In this document: piece after piece, positions 24,531-33,063 of the stretch | Layout: each line of letters begins with the position of its first letter | How positions within the stretch are numbered: the stretch's first letter is position 1 | Assembly (NCBI GenBank): GCA_964524965.1 | Contig: CAZGDY010000002.1 | Coordinates: forward strand, 1 to 46,586 | DNA: 46,586 nucleotides | Origin: Kmv34 sp964524965 | GTDB lineage: Bacteria > Aerophobota > Aerophobia > Aerophobales > B3-G15 | Direction of reading: 5' to 3' | The notes under the pieces: generated by a model | The model's input: only the letters and a program-made list of their open reading frames with translations | What the model was told of the DNA's origin: nothing | Database searches by the model: none | Made by a program: the position numbers and the translations under genes

Positions 24531-25015
24531 GATTCATACACCTTTTTATCCAAAAAACTTTTTATCTTCCAAAGCGATTCATCAACTCTTTTAAAATCAA
24601 ACTCTATTATGTCAAACTTAATTTCTTTCTCCAGCTCGAAAATCCAAAGACCCCTGCCTTCTACTAACTTGTCCTGCCTGTAGACCTGGCTAATCGAACA
24701 GCAAGGCGAACGAGCGATACCTACAACTAATAAATCTTTATTCTTGATTACCGGCTGAGTTTTTTCTTTAACTTCGAAGGCAAGACGAGACAAAAATTCA
24801 TTAAATCCAGCTAAACTTTCCCATACATCTTGAGGTTTTTTAGTTCTTTTCCCCATAAAAAAATACTCGGGACAAGGAAGTTGATAAATATAAACAGGAT
24901 ACTTGCTAACAAGTTCCAATAGCTTACTGGTAACACCAAAAATAAAAGAATTTCCTGCTCGTACCAATGGATTTAATAAGCAATGAGATAAAAAAAGAAA
25001 TTTTTCCTTACCCAT
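24527..25015 (-). CDS. Cysteine-rich TudS/DUF523-like protein
   Basis: A 162-residue cytoplasmic protein of uncertain function. It has three conserved-looking cysteine sites: LSHCLLNPLVRA near residue 12, QLPCPEYFFMG near 48, and GIARSPCCSIS near 104. This order, a Cys after the first strand, then LPCPE, then SPxC, is what I remember for DUF523/TudS-related proteins, some of which are thiouracil desulfidases holding a [4Fe-4S] cluster on three cysteines. Substrate and role here are unknown. It overlaps rsmD by 8 bases at the start and uvrC by 4 at the end, so it belongs to the same operon. The SD is weak, suggesting coupled translation. Confidence 0.55.
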   Translation of the reverse strand: MGKEKFLFLSHCLLNPLVRAGNSFIFGVTSKLLELVSKYPVYIYQLPCPEYFFMGKRTKKPQDVWESLAGFNEFLSRLAFEVKEKTQPVIKNKDLLVVGIARSPCCSISQVYRQDKLVEGRGLWIFELEKEIKFDIIEFDFKRVDESLWKIKSFLDKKVYES

Positions 25016-25565
25016 TTTTTATTTCTTTTTTAAAAAGAAAACTCAAACAGGTATCTCCGTACCTTTTCTCCTTTACCAAGGAAATATCCTGACGTTCAAG
25101 ATTTACTTTTTCCAGGGGAGAGTGTTGGATAATTATCTCGCCCTGATAACTAGTTAAATTTTGAAGAATATCTAAAGTTTCATTTTGTAAATTTTTGAAA
25201 TAAGGAGGACTTACAAAGATGAAAGGAAAACTCTCCTTTTTTAAAAGAGAAAAAATAACCTGTAAAACATTTCCCTGATAAACTTTGGCCTTGGATAAAA
25301 CATGGCATTTAAGCAGGTTTTCTCTGATGATCTTTATGCATTGATAATCAATTTCTACAAAACTAACTTCTCTGGCACCTCGGGAAAGAGCTTCTATTCC
25401 CACCGCACCTGAACCAGCGTAAAGGTCTAAAAATTTTTCTTGCTGAATCCTGTCTCCTAAAATATCAAATAAAGATTTCCTTACGCTGGACAAAAGAGGA
25501 CGAGTAGAAAGTCCTTTTTTAGTTTTTATTCTCCTCCCTCTTAAAACACCGGAGGAAATTTTCAT
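25008..25565 (-). CDS. rsmD: 16S rRNA (guanine966-N2)-methyltransferase
   Basis: A 185-residue SAM-dependent methyltransferase acting on 16S rRNA in the small subunit. The N-terminus MKISSGVLRGRRIKTKKGLSTRPLLSSVRKSLFDIL is typical. The SAM loop is LDLYAGSGAVGIEALSRGA at about 63-81, followed by the acidic VEID. The catalytic motif IV reads SPPY (FVSPPYFKN) instead of the usual DPPY; Ser is tolerated at that position in other N6/N2 methyltransferases, so activity is still expected. SD AAGGAAG precedes the ATG. Confidence 0.88.
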   Translation of the reverse strand: MKISSGVLRGRRIKTKKGLSTRPLLSSVRKSLFDILGDRIQQEKFLDLYAGSGAVGIEALSRGAREVSFVEIDYQCIKIIRENLLKCHVLSKAKVYQGNVLQVIFSLLKKESFPFIFVSPPYFKNLQNETLDILQNLTSYQGEIIIQHSPLEKVNLERQDISLVKEKRYGDTCLSFLFKKEIKNG

Positions 25566-25620
25566 CCACTATCTTCCTTTTATTATCTCCGTATTTACTT
25601 TACCCCCGCATTTTTACTCT

Positions 25621-27867
25621 TTAAAATACATCTCCCATTCCAAAATAAAAGCGGGCTTCTTTATCCTCTCCTATTCCATAATCCAGACGAATAACACCAA
25701 GAGGAGTGTTCATTTTCATGCCAAAACCATAGCCAACTTTGACCTGTTCGGCGGTTAAAGAATCCTGAATACTACCAACATCTACAAACAAATAGCTTAA
25801 GAAATTTTGGTCAAGAGGAATTCTAATCTCTGTCGTACCCAATAAAACTTGAGAACTTCTAAACTCATAAGCCTTGTAACCCCTTAAAGTCTCCTGCCCT
25901 CCTACATAAAATTCCTCATCAAAAGGTAAGTTATCTCCCCATTCCCCTCTTAATCTCAAGGCTAAAGTCGGTGATGTCAAAAGCTTTCCAAAGCGAAAAT
26001 AAGTTCTCAGTTCTGCATAATATTTGGCAAAATCTACATTTCCTCCCAGAAAACCACCACTTTTGTCTAATGAGCAAAAAACATACCACCCTTTCCAGGG
26101 GTTAAAAGCTTCATCTCTAACTCGCGAATCCCAAAGTAAAGCAGGTTTTACGCTCTGATAGCTTTTAGTACCTACTGTTACACCAGAAGGCAACTCTTTG
26201 TCTTCTATAACACTTATCGTAGCCGTCTCTGTCTTTAAAGTTAAAAAAATGGTAAAATTGCTAAACCAAGGATACCCTACACCAGCTTCCATGCCTAACC
26301 TACTCTTGGTATAACCTTCATCACCATCGTAAAATCTGTAATCTTTATTATATAAATCTAAATTTAATTGAATAGACGTACCCCTAAACCACCTATCAGT
26401 ATAGCTAAGTTGGTACTCACTCCTTTTTTCACCAAATTCCCATTCAATAGACACCTTTTTCCCCTGACCCCATAGATTATCCTTAGCGTATTGTATAAAT
26501 CCTTCAAGTCCTAAATTAGTGCTATAGGTTGTACCAAAAAGCAATTTCCCTGTTCTTTCTCTTTCTTTTACCTTTATACTTAAATCTAATACAGAAGGAT
26601 CGGGAGTTTGGAGAGGTTGCATCTCAACTTTTTCAAAAAACCCTAAATTATATAATCTCCTCCAGCTTTCGATCATCCTGCCCAAATTAAAAATATCACC
26701 CGACTCTAAAAAAAGATTATGCTCAAATACTCTCCATTTGCTAATCTCGTTTCCCTCCAGTTTTATCTCACCCACATAAGTCTGGGTACCCTCACTAATA
26801 AAAAGTCCAACATCAACAGTTTCTTTATCTAAATCAAAATCAATCGTATCGCTAATATTAACATAGAGATACCCTTTTCCTCCATACATATTTTGAATTC
26901 TCTCAATGCTATCTCTAAGCTTATCTGTACTAAAAATTTTCCCCTGTAGGGGCCTAACAAGCTCTTTTATCTTCTCATCCGAGAAAATCTGGTTACCAGT
27001 TAGACTTAACTTTCCCATCTTAAATCTTTTATCCTCATCTACTTCAAGAAAAACTCTAACCCATCTGGTCCTTTGTTTTTCAAAAAATTCAAAATCTGTA
27101 GAATGAGCACTAGCAAAATAAAACCCTTTTTTTTGATATTCTTTGATTATTTTTTTTATATCTTCTTTTAGGACTTCGGGGTCAAAATAACTCCTAAATC
27201 CTGTTTGCATAAAAGAGCGAATTTTAGTATCTCGAAAAAAATGATTTCCCGATAACTCTACATTTATTACCCTTGCTCTTTCCCCCCGGTTAATAGAAAA
27301 AATAGCCACGCAACTTTCTTTCTCCTCAGAAGGAGGCAAGAAAGTAACCTCAGCCTGGGTATACCCTATCCCTCGAAAATGATCAAGGATTTTAGCTTGA
27401 TCCTCCTGAGCTTTTACATAATTCCAGGGTTCTCCTATTTTAAAAGTAGCTAATTCTCTAAGTCTTTTCACTTCACCATCTATCTCTCCCGCAAACTCTA
27501 TCTCGTCCACCACTGGATATTCTTTCACTTGGTATATAAGAATAATCCCCTCTGGCAGAGATTCTTTTAATACCTTCACCCCAGAAAAGTACCCAAGGTT
27601 ATAAATAGCTTGTATGTCCTCTCTAATTGTTTTTTCTAAAAAGAGAGTCTGGGATTTAGTTAAGATTACTTTCTTTATCGCATCTTCTTCTATAATCTGA
27701 TTACCTTGAATTTGTACATCAATTACTAATAAAGTAGCTAAACCCCAGGAAAGAGTAGAAAAAGATAGGAGAATAAAAATAATAGCAAAAGTTAAACCTA
27801 CTACTTTCCTTTTAATGAAGTCCCCCTCCTTTTTTGAGGAGAGGGACAATATCTCTTTATTTTTCAT
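25621..27867 (-). CDS. bamA: Outer-membrane protein assembly factor BamA (Omp85)
   Basis: A 748-residue outer-membrane insertase, which shows the cell has an outer membrane. A signal peptide lies at about 20-43 (KRKVVGLTFAIIFILLSFSTLSWG). Residues about 48-425 are POTRA repeats, recognisable from GNQIIEEDAIKKV, GNHFFRDTKIRSFM, GNQIFSDEKIKEL and GNEISKWRVFEHN. Residues 430-748 form the beta barrel, with the family block GGQETLRGYKAYEFR near 640 and a C-terminal Phe (FYFGMGDVF). The ATG at 27867 has no SD. A perfect GGAGG stands before an in-frame ATT at 27816, within a hairpin, and starting there would begin exactly at the signal peptide. clpC ends 18 bases upstream. Confidence 0.93.
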   Translation of the reverse strand: MKNKEILSLSSKKEGDFIKRKVVGLTFAIIFILLSFSTLSWGLATLLVIDVQIQGNQIIEEDAIKKVILTKSQTLFLEKTIREDIQAIYNLGYFSGVKVLKESLPEGIILIYQVKEYPVVDEIEFAGEIDGEVKRLRELATFKIGEPWNYVKAQEDQAKILDHFRGIGYTQAEVTFLPPSEEKESCVAIFSINRGERARVINVELSGNHFFRDTKIRSFMQTGFRSYFDPEVLKEDIKKIIKEYQKKGFYFASAHSTDFEFFEKQRTRWVRVFLEVDEDKRFKMGKLSLTGNQIFSDEKIKELVRPLQGKIFSTDKLRDSIERIQNMYGGKGYLYVNISDTIDFDLDKETVDVGLFISEGTQTYVGEIKLEGNEISKWRVFEHNLFLESGDIFNLGRMIESWRRLYNLGFFEKVEMQPLQTPDPSVLDLSIKVKERERTGKLLFGTTYSTNLGLEGFIQYAKDNLWGQGKKVSIEWEFGEKRSEYQLSYTDRWFRGTSIQLNLDLYNKDYRFYDGDEGYTKSRLGMEAGVGYPWFSNFTIFLTLKTETATISVIEDKELPSGVTVGTKSYQSVKPALLWDSRVRDEAFNPWKGWYVFCSLDKSGGFLGGNVDFAKYYAELRTYFRFGKLLTSPTLALRLRGEWGDNLPFDEEFYVGGQETLRGYKAYEFRSSQVLLGTTEIRIPLDQNFLSYLFVDVGSIQDSLTAEQVKVGYGFGMKMNTPLGVIRLDYGIGEDKEARFYFGMGDVF
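27820..27847 (-). promoter_or_regulatory. 10-bp hairpin near the 5' end of bamA
   Basis: On the mRNA, arms GTCCCTCTCC (27838-27847) and GGAGGGGGAC (27820-27829) pair over 10 bp with one G-U, closing an 8-base loop. The 3' arm contains the only SD-like sequence near the gene start (AAGGAGG). There is no T-run, so this is a candidate translation control element. Confidence 0.5.
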
Positions 27868-27885
27868 AATTAACTAACAAAGTTA

Positions 27886-30339
27886 TTATTTAACCTTGGT
27901 TTTTTCCGCTTTTTCCTTTTTCTTATTGAATGTTATCTGTCCATTTTTAACTCCCACTACCACCGTATCTCCTTCCTTGAATTTTCCCTGCAAAATTTCC
28001 TCGGATAGAGGATTTTCAATCAGTCTTTGGATAGCTCTTCTTAGAGGACGAGCACCAAAATCAGGGTCAAACCCCTCTTCAGCTATTACATCTTTTGCAT
28101 TAGGAGTTATCTCCAATTGAACATCTTTTTCCTTAAGAAGTTCTTTCTCTTCCTCTAACATTAGACCAACAATCTGCTTTATTTGTTCCCTGGAAAGAGA
28201 ATGAAAAACAATCACTTCGTCCAATCTGTTTAAAAACTCTGGCCTAAAATAACGTTTCAATTCTGAGAGAACATGCTTTTTCATTTCTTCATAATCCATT
28301 CCACTTTTTCCCGTTGAGCGAAAACCAACGTTGGAATCACTTTTTATATGCTCGGCACCCAAATTAGAAGTCATAATCAATACTACGTTACGAAAGTCAA
28401 TCGTATGTCCCAGGTTATCGGAAAGTCTACCATCTTCCATAATTTGGAGAAGAATATTGAAAACATCAGGATGAGCTTTTTCAATTTCGTCCAAAAGAAC
28501 AACCGAGTAAGGCCTGCGCCTTATTTTTTCAGTTAATTCCCCACCCTCTTCATAACCAACATATCCTGGAGGAGCACCAGTAAGTCGTGAAACAGTAAAT
28601 TTTTCCATATACTCGGACATGTCAAGACGGATCATAGCATCTTCGTCTCCAAAAAGAAATTCAGCTAAGCTTCTCGCCAATTCCGTTTTACCTACACCAG
28701 TTGGGCCTAAAAACAGAAAACATCCTATAGGCCGTCTTATGTTCTTTACTCCTGCCTGAGCACGACGTATTGATTGAGATACCGATTTTATAGCCGCCTC
28801 TTGCCCGACCATCCGTTCGTGTATAGTTTCTTCTATTCTTAACAAGCGCTTCGCTTCTTTTTCCGTTAAATCGCGAATAGGAATATTAGTCCAGCTGGAA
28901 ACAATATAAGCTATATCTTTTTCGGTTACTACTTCTTCTTCAATTTTCTTTCCCTTAACTGCTTGCCACTGATTTTTCTCTTCCAAAAGAACATGTTTCA
29001 AATTTTTTTCTTGGTCACGTAATTTAGCAGCTTTTTCAAATTCCTGAGCTCTTATAGCTGCTTCTTTTTCTTTTCTAATCTGTTCTAATTCACTTTCAAC
29101 ACTTTTAAGTTTTTTAGGTCTAATACTACTTTTCAGCCTCACTCTGGCTGCAGCCTCATCCACAACATCAATAGCTTTATCTGGCAAGAAACGACCCTGG
29201 ATGTAACGATGAGAAAGTTTTGCTGCCGCTTTTATAGCATCTTCGTTGATTTTTACGCGATGAAAAGCCTCATAGCGATCTCGCAAACCTTTTAATATAT
29301 CAACAGTTTGCTTAACCGTAGGTTCATTTACCATAATCGTTTGAAATCTTCTCTCCAAAGCTTCATCTCGTTCAATGTATTTTCTATACTCATCAAGAGT
29401 AGTAGCTCCTATGCATTGAAGTTCTCCTCTGGCTAAGGCAGGTTTCAAAATATTTGAGGCATCTATAGCGCCTTCTGCCGCACCAGCTCCCACTAAAGTA
29501 TGAATTTCATCGATAAACAATATTATGTTTTTGGCTTTCCTAATTTCATTCAACATTCTTTCCATGCGCTTTTCAAACTCACCCCTATATTTAGTCCCCG
29601 CTACTACCGAACCCAGCTCCATAGTCACTACTCTTTTTCTCAAAAGAGGATCGGGGAGAGTCCCTTCTATTATTTTCTGCGCAATTCCTTCAGCGATAGC
29701 CGTTTTTCCCACTCCTGCTTCTCCAATAAGCACCGGATTGTTCTTAGTTCTTCGTGATAAAATCTGAATTACCCTCTCAATTTCTTTTTCCCTGCCTATA
29801 ACCGGATCCAACTCACCATTTCGTGCCAGTTCAGTAAGATCTCTTCCGTAACGATCCAGAGTCGGAGTATTACTGGGCTTAGAAGTTTTTTCCAAAGAAA
29901 CTTTTTCGCCCAGAAGAGCTACAACTTCCTCGCGTACTTTTTCCAGATCTGCACCCAAATTTGTTAGTATTTGAGCTGCCACCCCTTCTCCTTCTCTTAT
30001 TAATCCCAGAAGAAGATGTTCGGTACCTATGTAGTTATGGTTTAAATTTCGAGCTTCGGCTACTGCTAATTCTAAGACCTTCTTAGCTCGAGGAGTAAAA
30101 GGAATTTGCCCTAAAAATAAAGAACCTCCACCTCTTCCCACAGCTTTTTCTACTTCATGGCGAACCTGTTCAAGATCTACTTCAAGATTTTGAAGGGCTA
30201 AAGCTGCTACTCCTTCTCCTTCTCTTACTAATCCCAGAAGAAGATGTTCGGTGCCTAAATAATCATGATCCAACCTCTTAGCTTCTTCTCGAGCTAAAAG
30301 GATTACTCTTCTTGCTCTTTCGGTGAACCTATTAAACAT
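27886..30339 (-). CDS. clpC: ATP-dependent Clp protease ATPase subunit ClpC
   Basis: An 817-residue AAA+ unfoldase feeding ClpP. The N domain has two Clp-N repeats (FTERARRVILLAREEAKRLDHDYLGTEHLLLGL and a near copy at about 80). D1 has Walker A GEAGVGKTAIAEG near 205 and Walker B ILFIDEIHTL. A UVR-type motif near 425 (RAQEFEKAAKLRDQEKNL) marks ClpC rather than ClpA or ClpB. D2 has GPTGVGKTELAR near 545 and VVLLDEIEKAHPDVF. The usual Gram-positive partners ctsR, mcsA and mcsB are not adjacent. It has its own promoter at 30371-30398. The SD is GGGGGAAACT. Confidence 0.96.
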   Translation of the reverse strand: MFNRFTERARRVILLAREEAKRLDHDYLGTEHLLLGLVREGEGVAALALQNLEVDLEQVRHEVEKAVGRGGGSLFLGQIPFTPRAKKVLELAVAEARNLNHNYIGTEHLLLGLIREGEGVAAQILTNLGADLEKVREEVVALLGEKVSLEKTSKPSNTPTLDRYGRDLTELARNGELDPVIGREKEIERVIQILSRRTKNNPVLIGEAGVGKTAIAEGIAQKIIEGTLPDPLLRKRVVTMELGSVVAGTKYRGEFEKRMERMLNEIRKAKNIILFIDEIHTLVGAGAAEGAIDASNILKPALARGELQCIGATTLDEYRKYIERDEALERRFQTIMVNEPTVKQTVDILKGLRDRYEAFHRVKINEDAIKAAAKLSHRYIQGRFLPDKAIDVVDEAAARVRLKSSIRPKKLKSVESELEQIRKEKEAAIRAQEFEKAAKLRDQEKNLKHVLLEEKNQWQAVKGKKIEEEVVTEKDIAYIVSSWTNIPIRDLTEKEAKRLLRIEETIHERMVGQEAAIKSVSQSIRRAQAGVKNIRRPIGCFLFLGPTGVGKTELARSLAEFLFGDEDAMIRLDMSEYMEKFTVSRLTGAPPGYVGYEEGGELTEKIRRRPYSVVLLDEIEKAHPDVFNILLQIMEDGRLSDNLGHTIDFRNVVLIMTSNLGAEHIKSDSNVGFRSTGKSGMDYEEMKKHVLSELKRYFRPEFLNRLDEVIVFHSLSREQIKQIVGLMLEEEKELLKEKDVQLEITPNAKDVIAEEGFDPDFGARPLRRAIQRLIENPLSEEILQGKFKEGDTVVVGVKNGQITFNKKKEKAEKTKVK

Positions 30340-30370
30340 AGTTTCCCCCTTTCGGGTAAATTCACCTTTA

Positions 30371-30398
30371 TTTATATTAAAAATATCCCCTCAGTCAA
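30371..30398 (-). promoter_or_regulatory. Promoter of clpC
   Basis: Minus-strand TTGACT (30393-30398), 16-base spacer, TATAAA (30371-30376), just after the purA stop. Transcription would start about 25 bases before the clpC ATG. Confidence 0.65.
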
Positions 30399-30399
30399 G

Positions 30400-31656
30400 C
30401 TAATCTGTGCTTAACATTTCCTCTCTTTGGGGTCCTACAGAAAAAAGACAAATAGGCACTTCTCCTATCTGCTCAATTTCTTTAATATAATTTCGAGCAG
30501 CTGGAGGTAGATTTTTAAACGATGTAACCTTAGAGGTGTCTTTTGCCCATCCATCCATTTCTTTATATACTGGCTTGCATTCTTTCCAAAGGGTAAATCG
30601 ATTAGGAAAATCACGAATAAGTTTATCCTTAAACTTATAAGCTACACATATTTTTACTTTATCTAACTTGTCTAAAACATCTAATTTAGTTAAAATCAGC
30701 TCATCTAAACTATTTATTCGAGCAGCATACCGCAAGGCAACACCGTCAAACCATCCGCACCTACGAGGTCTACCAGTAGTAGCACCATATTCATTCCCTT
30801 TTTCCCGAAGTAAACACTCTATTTCTCCTTTCAATTCAGTAGGAAAAGGCCCTTCCCCTACACGGGTAGTATAAGCTTTAGCTACCCCTACCACCTTAGA
30901 GATATTCCTGGGTCCAATTCCAGACCCAGAACAAACCCCACCTGCTGTAGAATTAGAAGAAGTAACATAAGGATAAGTACCATGGTCAATATCTAAGAGA
31001 GTTCCCTGTGCCCCTTCGAATAAAATATTTTTTCCTTCTCTGATCAAATTATAAATAAACAACGATGTATCAGTAATGTATTTTTTTAAATTTTCTCCAT
31101 ATTCCAGAAGATTTTCTAAAAGTTCTTTTTGGGAATAACTAAATCCTAAAAGACTTTTATATGTTTCTAAGTTAAGAATTAATTTTTCTTTTAAAATTTC
31201 TTTTTCCAGCAAATCTCCCATCTTTATTCCTTTCCTTGCTATCTTATCAGCATAAGTAGGACCTATTCCTTTGCCAGTTGTTCCTATTCTTTCTTTTCCT
31301 CTCGAGTTCTCTTCCCATTTTTCTAAATCCTTGTGATAGGGCATTACAACGTGGGCATTGGCAGAAATAAAAAGATCGTTCATCGATATTCCCCTTTCTT
31401 GCAGATCTTTTATTTCCTTCAAAAACTCTTTAGGATCAATCACTACTCCATTGGCAACAATAGCTTTCTTTCCTGGATAAAGAATACCGGAAGGTATAAT
31501 GTGAAAAACAAATTTTTCTCCGTCTACTATTACAGTATGGCCGGCATTATTTCCTCCCTGATATCTAACTACTGCATCCACGTCTTGAGCTAAAAGATCA
31601 ACTACTCTACCCTTACCTTCATCACCCCATTGGGTTCCCACAACTACAATATTCAA
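30400..31656 (-). CDS. purA: Adenylosuccinate synthetase
   Basis: It joins IMP and aspartate with GTP in the first step from IMP to AMP. The 418-residue protein shows the N-terminal signature VVGTQWGDEGKGRVVDLLA, the GGNNAGHTV block, GTTGKGIGPTYADKIARKGIKMGDL near 125, the loop FEGAQGTLLDIDHGTYPYVTSSNST near 215, and GATTGRPRRCGWFD with the LTKLDVLD GTP-base motif near 330. The start codon is TTG (31656) with AAGGAG 7 bases before it; this reproduces the normal N-terminus exactly. dnaB ends 20 bases upstream, so the two are likely co-transcribed. Confidence 0.96.
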   Translation of the reverse strand: MNIVVVGTQWGDEGKGRVVDLLAQDVDAVVRYQGGNNAGHTVIVDGEKFVFHIIPSGILYPGKKAIVANGVVIDPKEFLKEIKDLQERGISMNDLFISANAHVVMPYHKDLEKWEENSRGKERIGTTGKGIGPTYADKIARKGIKMGDLLEKEILKEKLILNLETYKSLLGFSYSQKELLENLLEYGENLKKYITDTSLFIYNLIREGKNILFEGAQGTLLDIDHGTYPYVTSSNSTAGGVCSGSGIGPRNISKVVGVAKAYTTRVGEGPFPTELKGEIECLLREKGNEYGATTGRPRRCGWFDGVALRYAARINSLDELILTKLDVLDKLDKVKICVAYKFKDKLIRDFPNRFTLWKECKPVYKEMDGWAKDTSKVTSFKNLPPAARNYIKEIEQIGEVPICLFSVGPQREEMLSTD

Positions 31657-31676
31657 TCTTATTCTCCTTTGTTTGA

Positions 31677-33059
31677 CTAAAAATCACTTTTTTGAGATTT
31701 AAAACAAGTATACTCACTTAAAAAGGTCAATTTCACTGTACCTACTGGGCCTCGACGTTGCTTATTAACTATCACTTCAGCCATCTTTTCGTCTTCGGGT
31801 TGATGAGAATAATAATGTTCGCGATATAAAGACATCACTAAATCCGCATCTTGTTCTATAGCACCTGATTCTCTTAAATCAGAAAGACGGGGTCTTTTTT
31901 CCTCTCGCTGCTCAACTGCCCTTGAAAGCTGAGATATAGCTACCACAGGAACCTCTAATTCCTTTGCCAACGATTTTAAACTTCTAGATATTTCTGAAAT
32001 CTGCTGTTGTCTGTTCTCAGCTCTACGATCACCGGCCATTAACTGAAGGTAGTCTATCACTATAAGCTTTATGTCGTGTTCTGCTTTTAATCTTCGCGCC
32101 TTAGCTCGAAGTTCCATAATCGAGATATCAGGAGAATCGTCTATAAAAATTGATGTCTCAGCTAAAACTCCTGCTGCGTCGGTTAATCTTGACCAATCCT
32201 CTTCTGACAAAAATCCAGTCCTAAGTTTTTGGCTGTTGACATTTGCTTCTGAGCAAAGTATCCTCTCCACCAGTTGTTCTTTGGAACTTTCCAGGCTAAA
32301 TATTACACAAGGTGCCCCGGCTTGAATAGCAGCATACTGCATTATGTTTAACGCCAAGGCTGTTTTCCCCATAGAGGGTCTTCCCGCTATAACTACAAGA
32401 TCAGAGTCTTGCAATCCGGAAGTCAACCGATCAAGATCAATAAATCCGGTTGGTATACCCGTAATATGTTCTTTCCGTTGATAAAGAAGCTCTATGTGCT
32501 CAAAAGTTTTGTTTAAAACATCTTTAATGTGAAAAAAAGATTTTTTAGTAATAAACTGAGCAATATTAAAAATTAAGCTCTGAGCTTTATCTAAAATAAC
32601 TTCCAAATCTAATGAATCTTCATGGGATAAACCGGCAATTTCGTAAGAAGCCTTTAAAAGAATTCTAAGAACGTATTTTTCCCTAACAATGTTCGCATAA
32701 TATCCTACGTTGGTTGTGGTAATAACTGAATTAATTAAATCTACTAGATAAGAGGAGCCTCCTACCTTTTCTAATTTCCCCTGTTTACGAAATTCTTCTC
32801 TTAAAGTAATTAAATCTACAGGTTTATTTGAATCAAATAATTTTAAAATACTTTGATGTATTATTCGGTGAATATCTGAGTAGAAAATTTCCGGACGATC
32901 TATTATTTGAATTACCTTGGGGATAGCTTCTTTTTCCAGTAACATTGCACCAAGTACAGAACGTTCAGCTTCCAAGGAATAAGGAGGAATCTTTTCAGCT
33001 ACATTAACCTTATTTGAGCCTGAAGAAAAACCTGTTTTTTTAAAATCTTGAGTAGACAT
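31677..33059 (-). CDS. dnaB: Replicative DNA helicase DnaB
   Basis: The hexameric 5'-3' helicase of the replication fork. The 460-residue protein has an N-terminal collar domain (PPYSLEAERSVLGAMLLEKEAIPKV near 25-50) and a RecA-like motor from about 190. The motor shows Walker A GRPSMGKTALALNIM, Walker B IKLIVIDYLQLM, the ISRSLKSLAKELEVPVVAISQLSRAVEQR segment and the arginine finger region near VIVNKQRRGPVGT. No intein or insertion is present. It begins 4 bases after serA with only a poor SD, so its translation is probably coupled to serA. Confidence 0.96.
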   Translation of the reverse strand: MSTQDFKKTGFSSGSNKVNVAEKIPPYSLEAERSVLGAMLLEKEAIPKVIQIIDRPEIFYSDIHRIIHQSILKLFDSNKPVDLITLREEFRKQGKLEKVGGSSYLVDLINSVITTTNVGYYANIVREKYVLRILLKASYEIAGLSHEDSLDLEVILDKAQSLIFNIAQFITKKSFFHIKDVLNKTFEHIELLYQRKEHITGIPTGFIDLDRLTSGLQDSDLVVIAGRPSMGKTALALNIMQYAAIQAGAPCVIFSLESSKEQLVERILCSEANVNSQKLRTGFLSEEDWSRLTDAAGVLAETSIFIDDSPDISIMELRAKARRLKAEHDIKLIVIDYLQLMAGDRRAENRQQQISEISRSLKSLAKELEVPVVAISQLSRAVEQREEKRPRLSDLRESGAIEQDADLVMSLYREHYYSHQPEDEKMAEVIVNKQRRGPVGTVKLTFLSEYTCFKSQKSDF

Positions 33060-33063
33060 TATT

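Noticed and set aside
25200..25240. SPPY instead of DPPY in RsmD as a sign of inactivation
   Set aside because: The motif tolerates D, N or S at that position in related methyltransferases, and the rest of the protein is intact.
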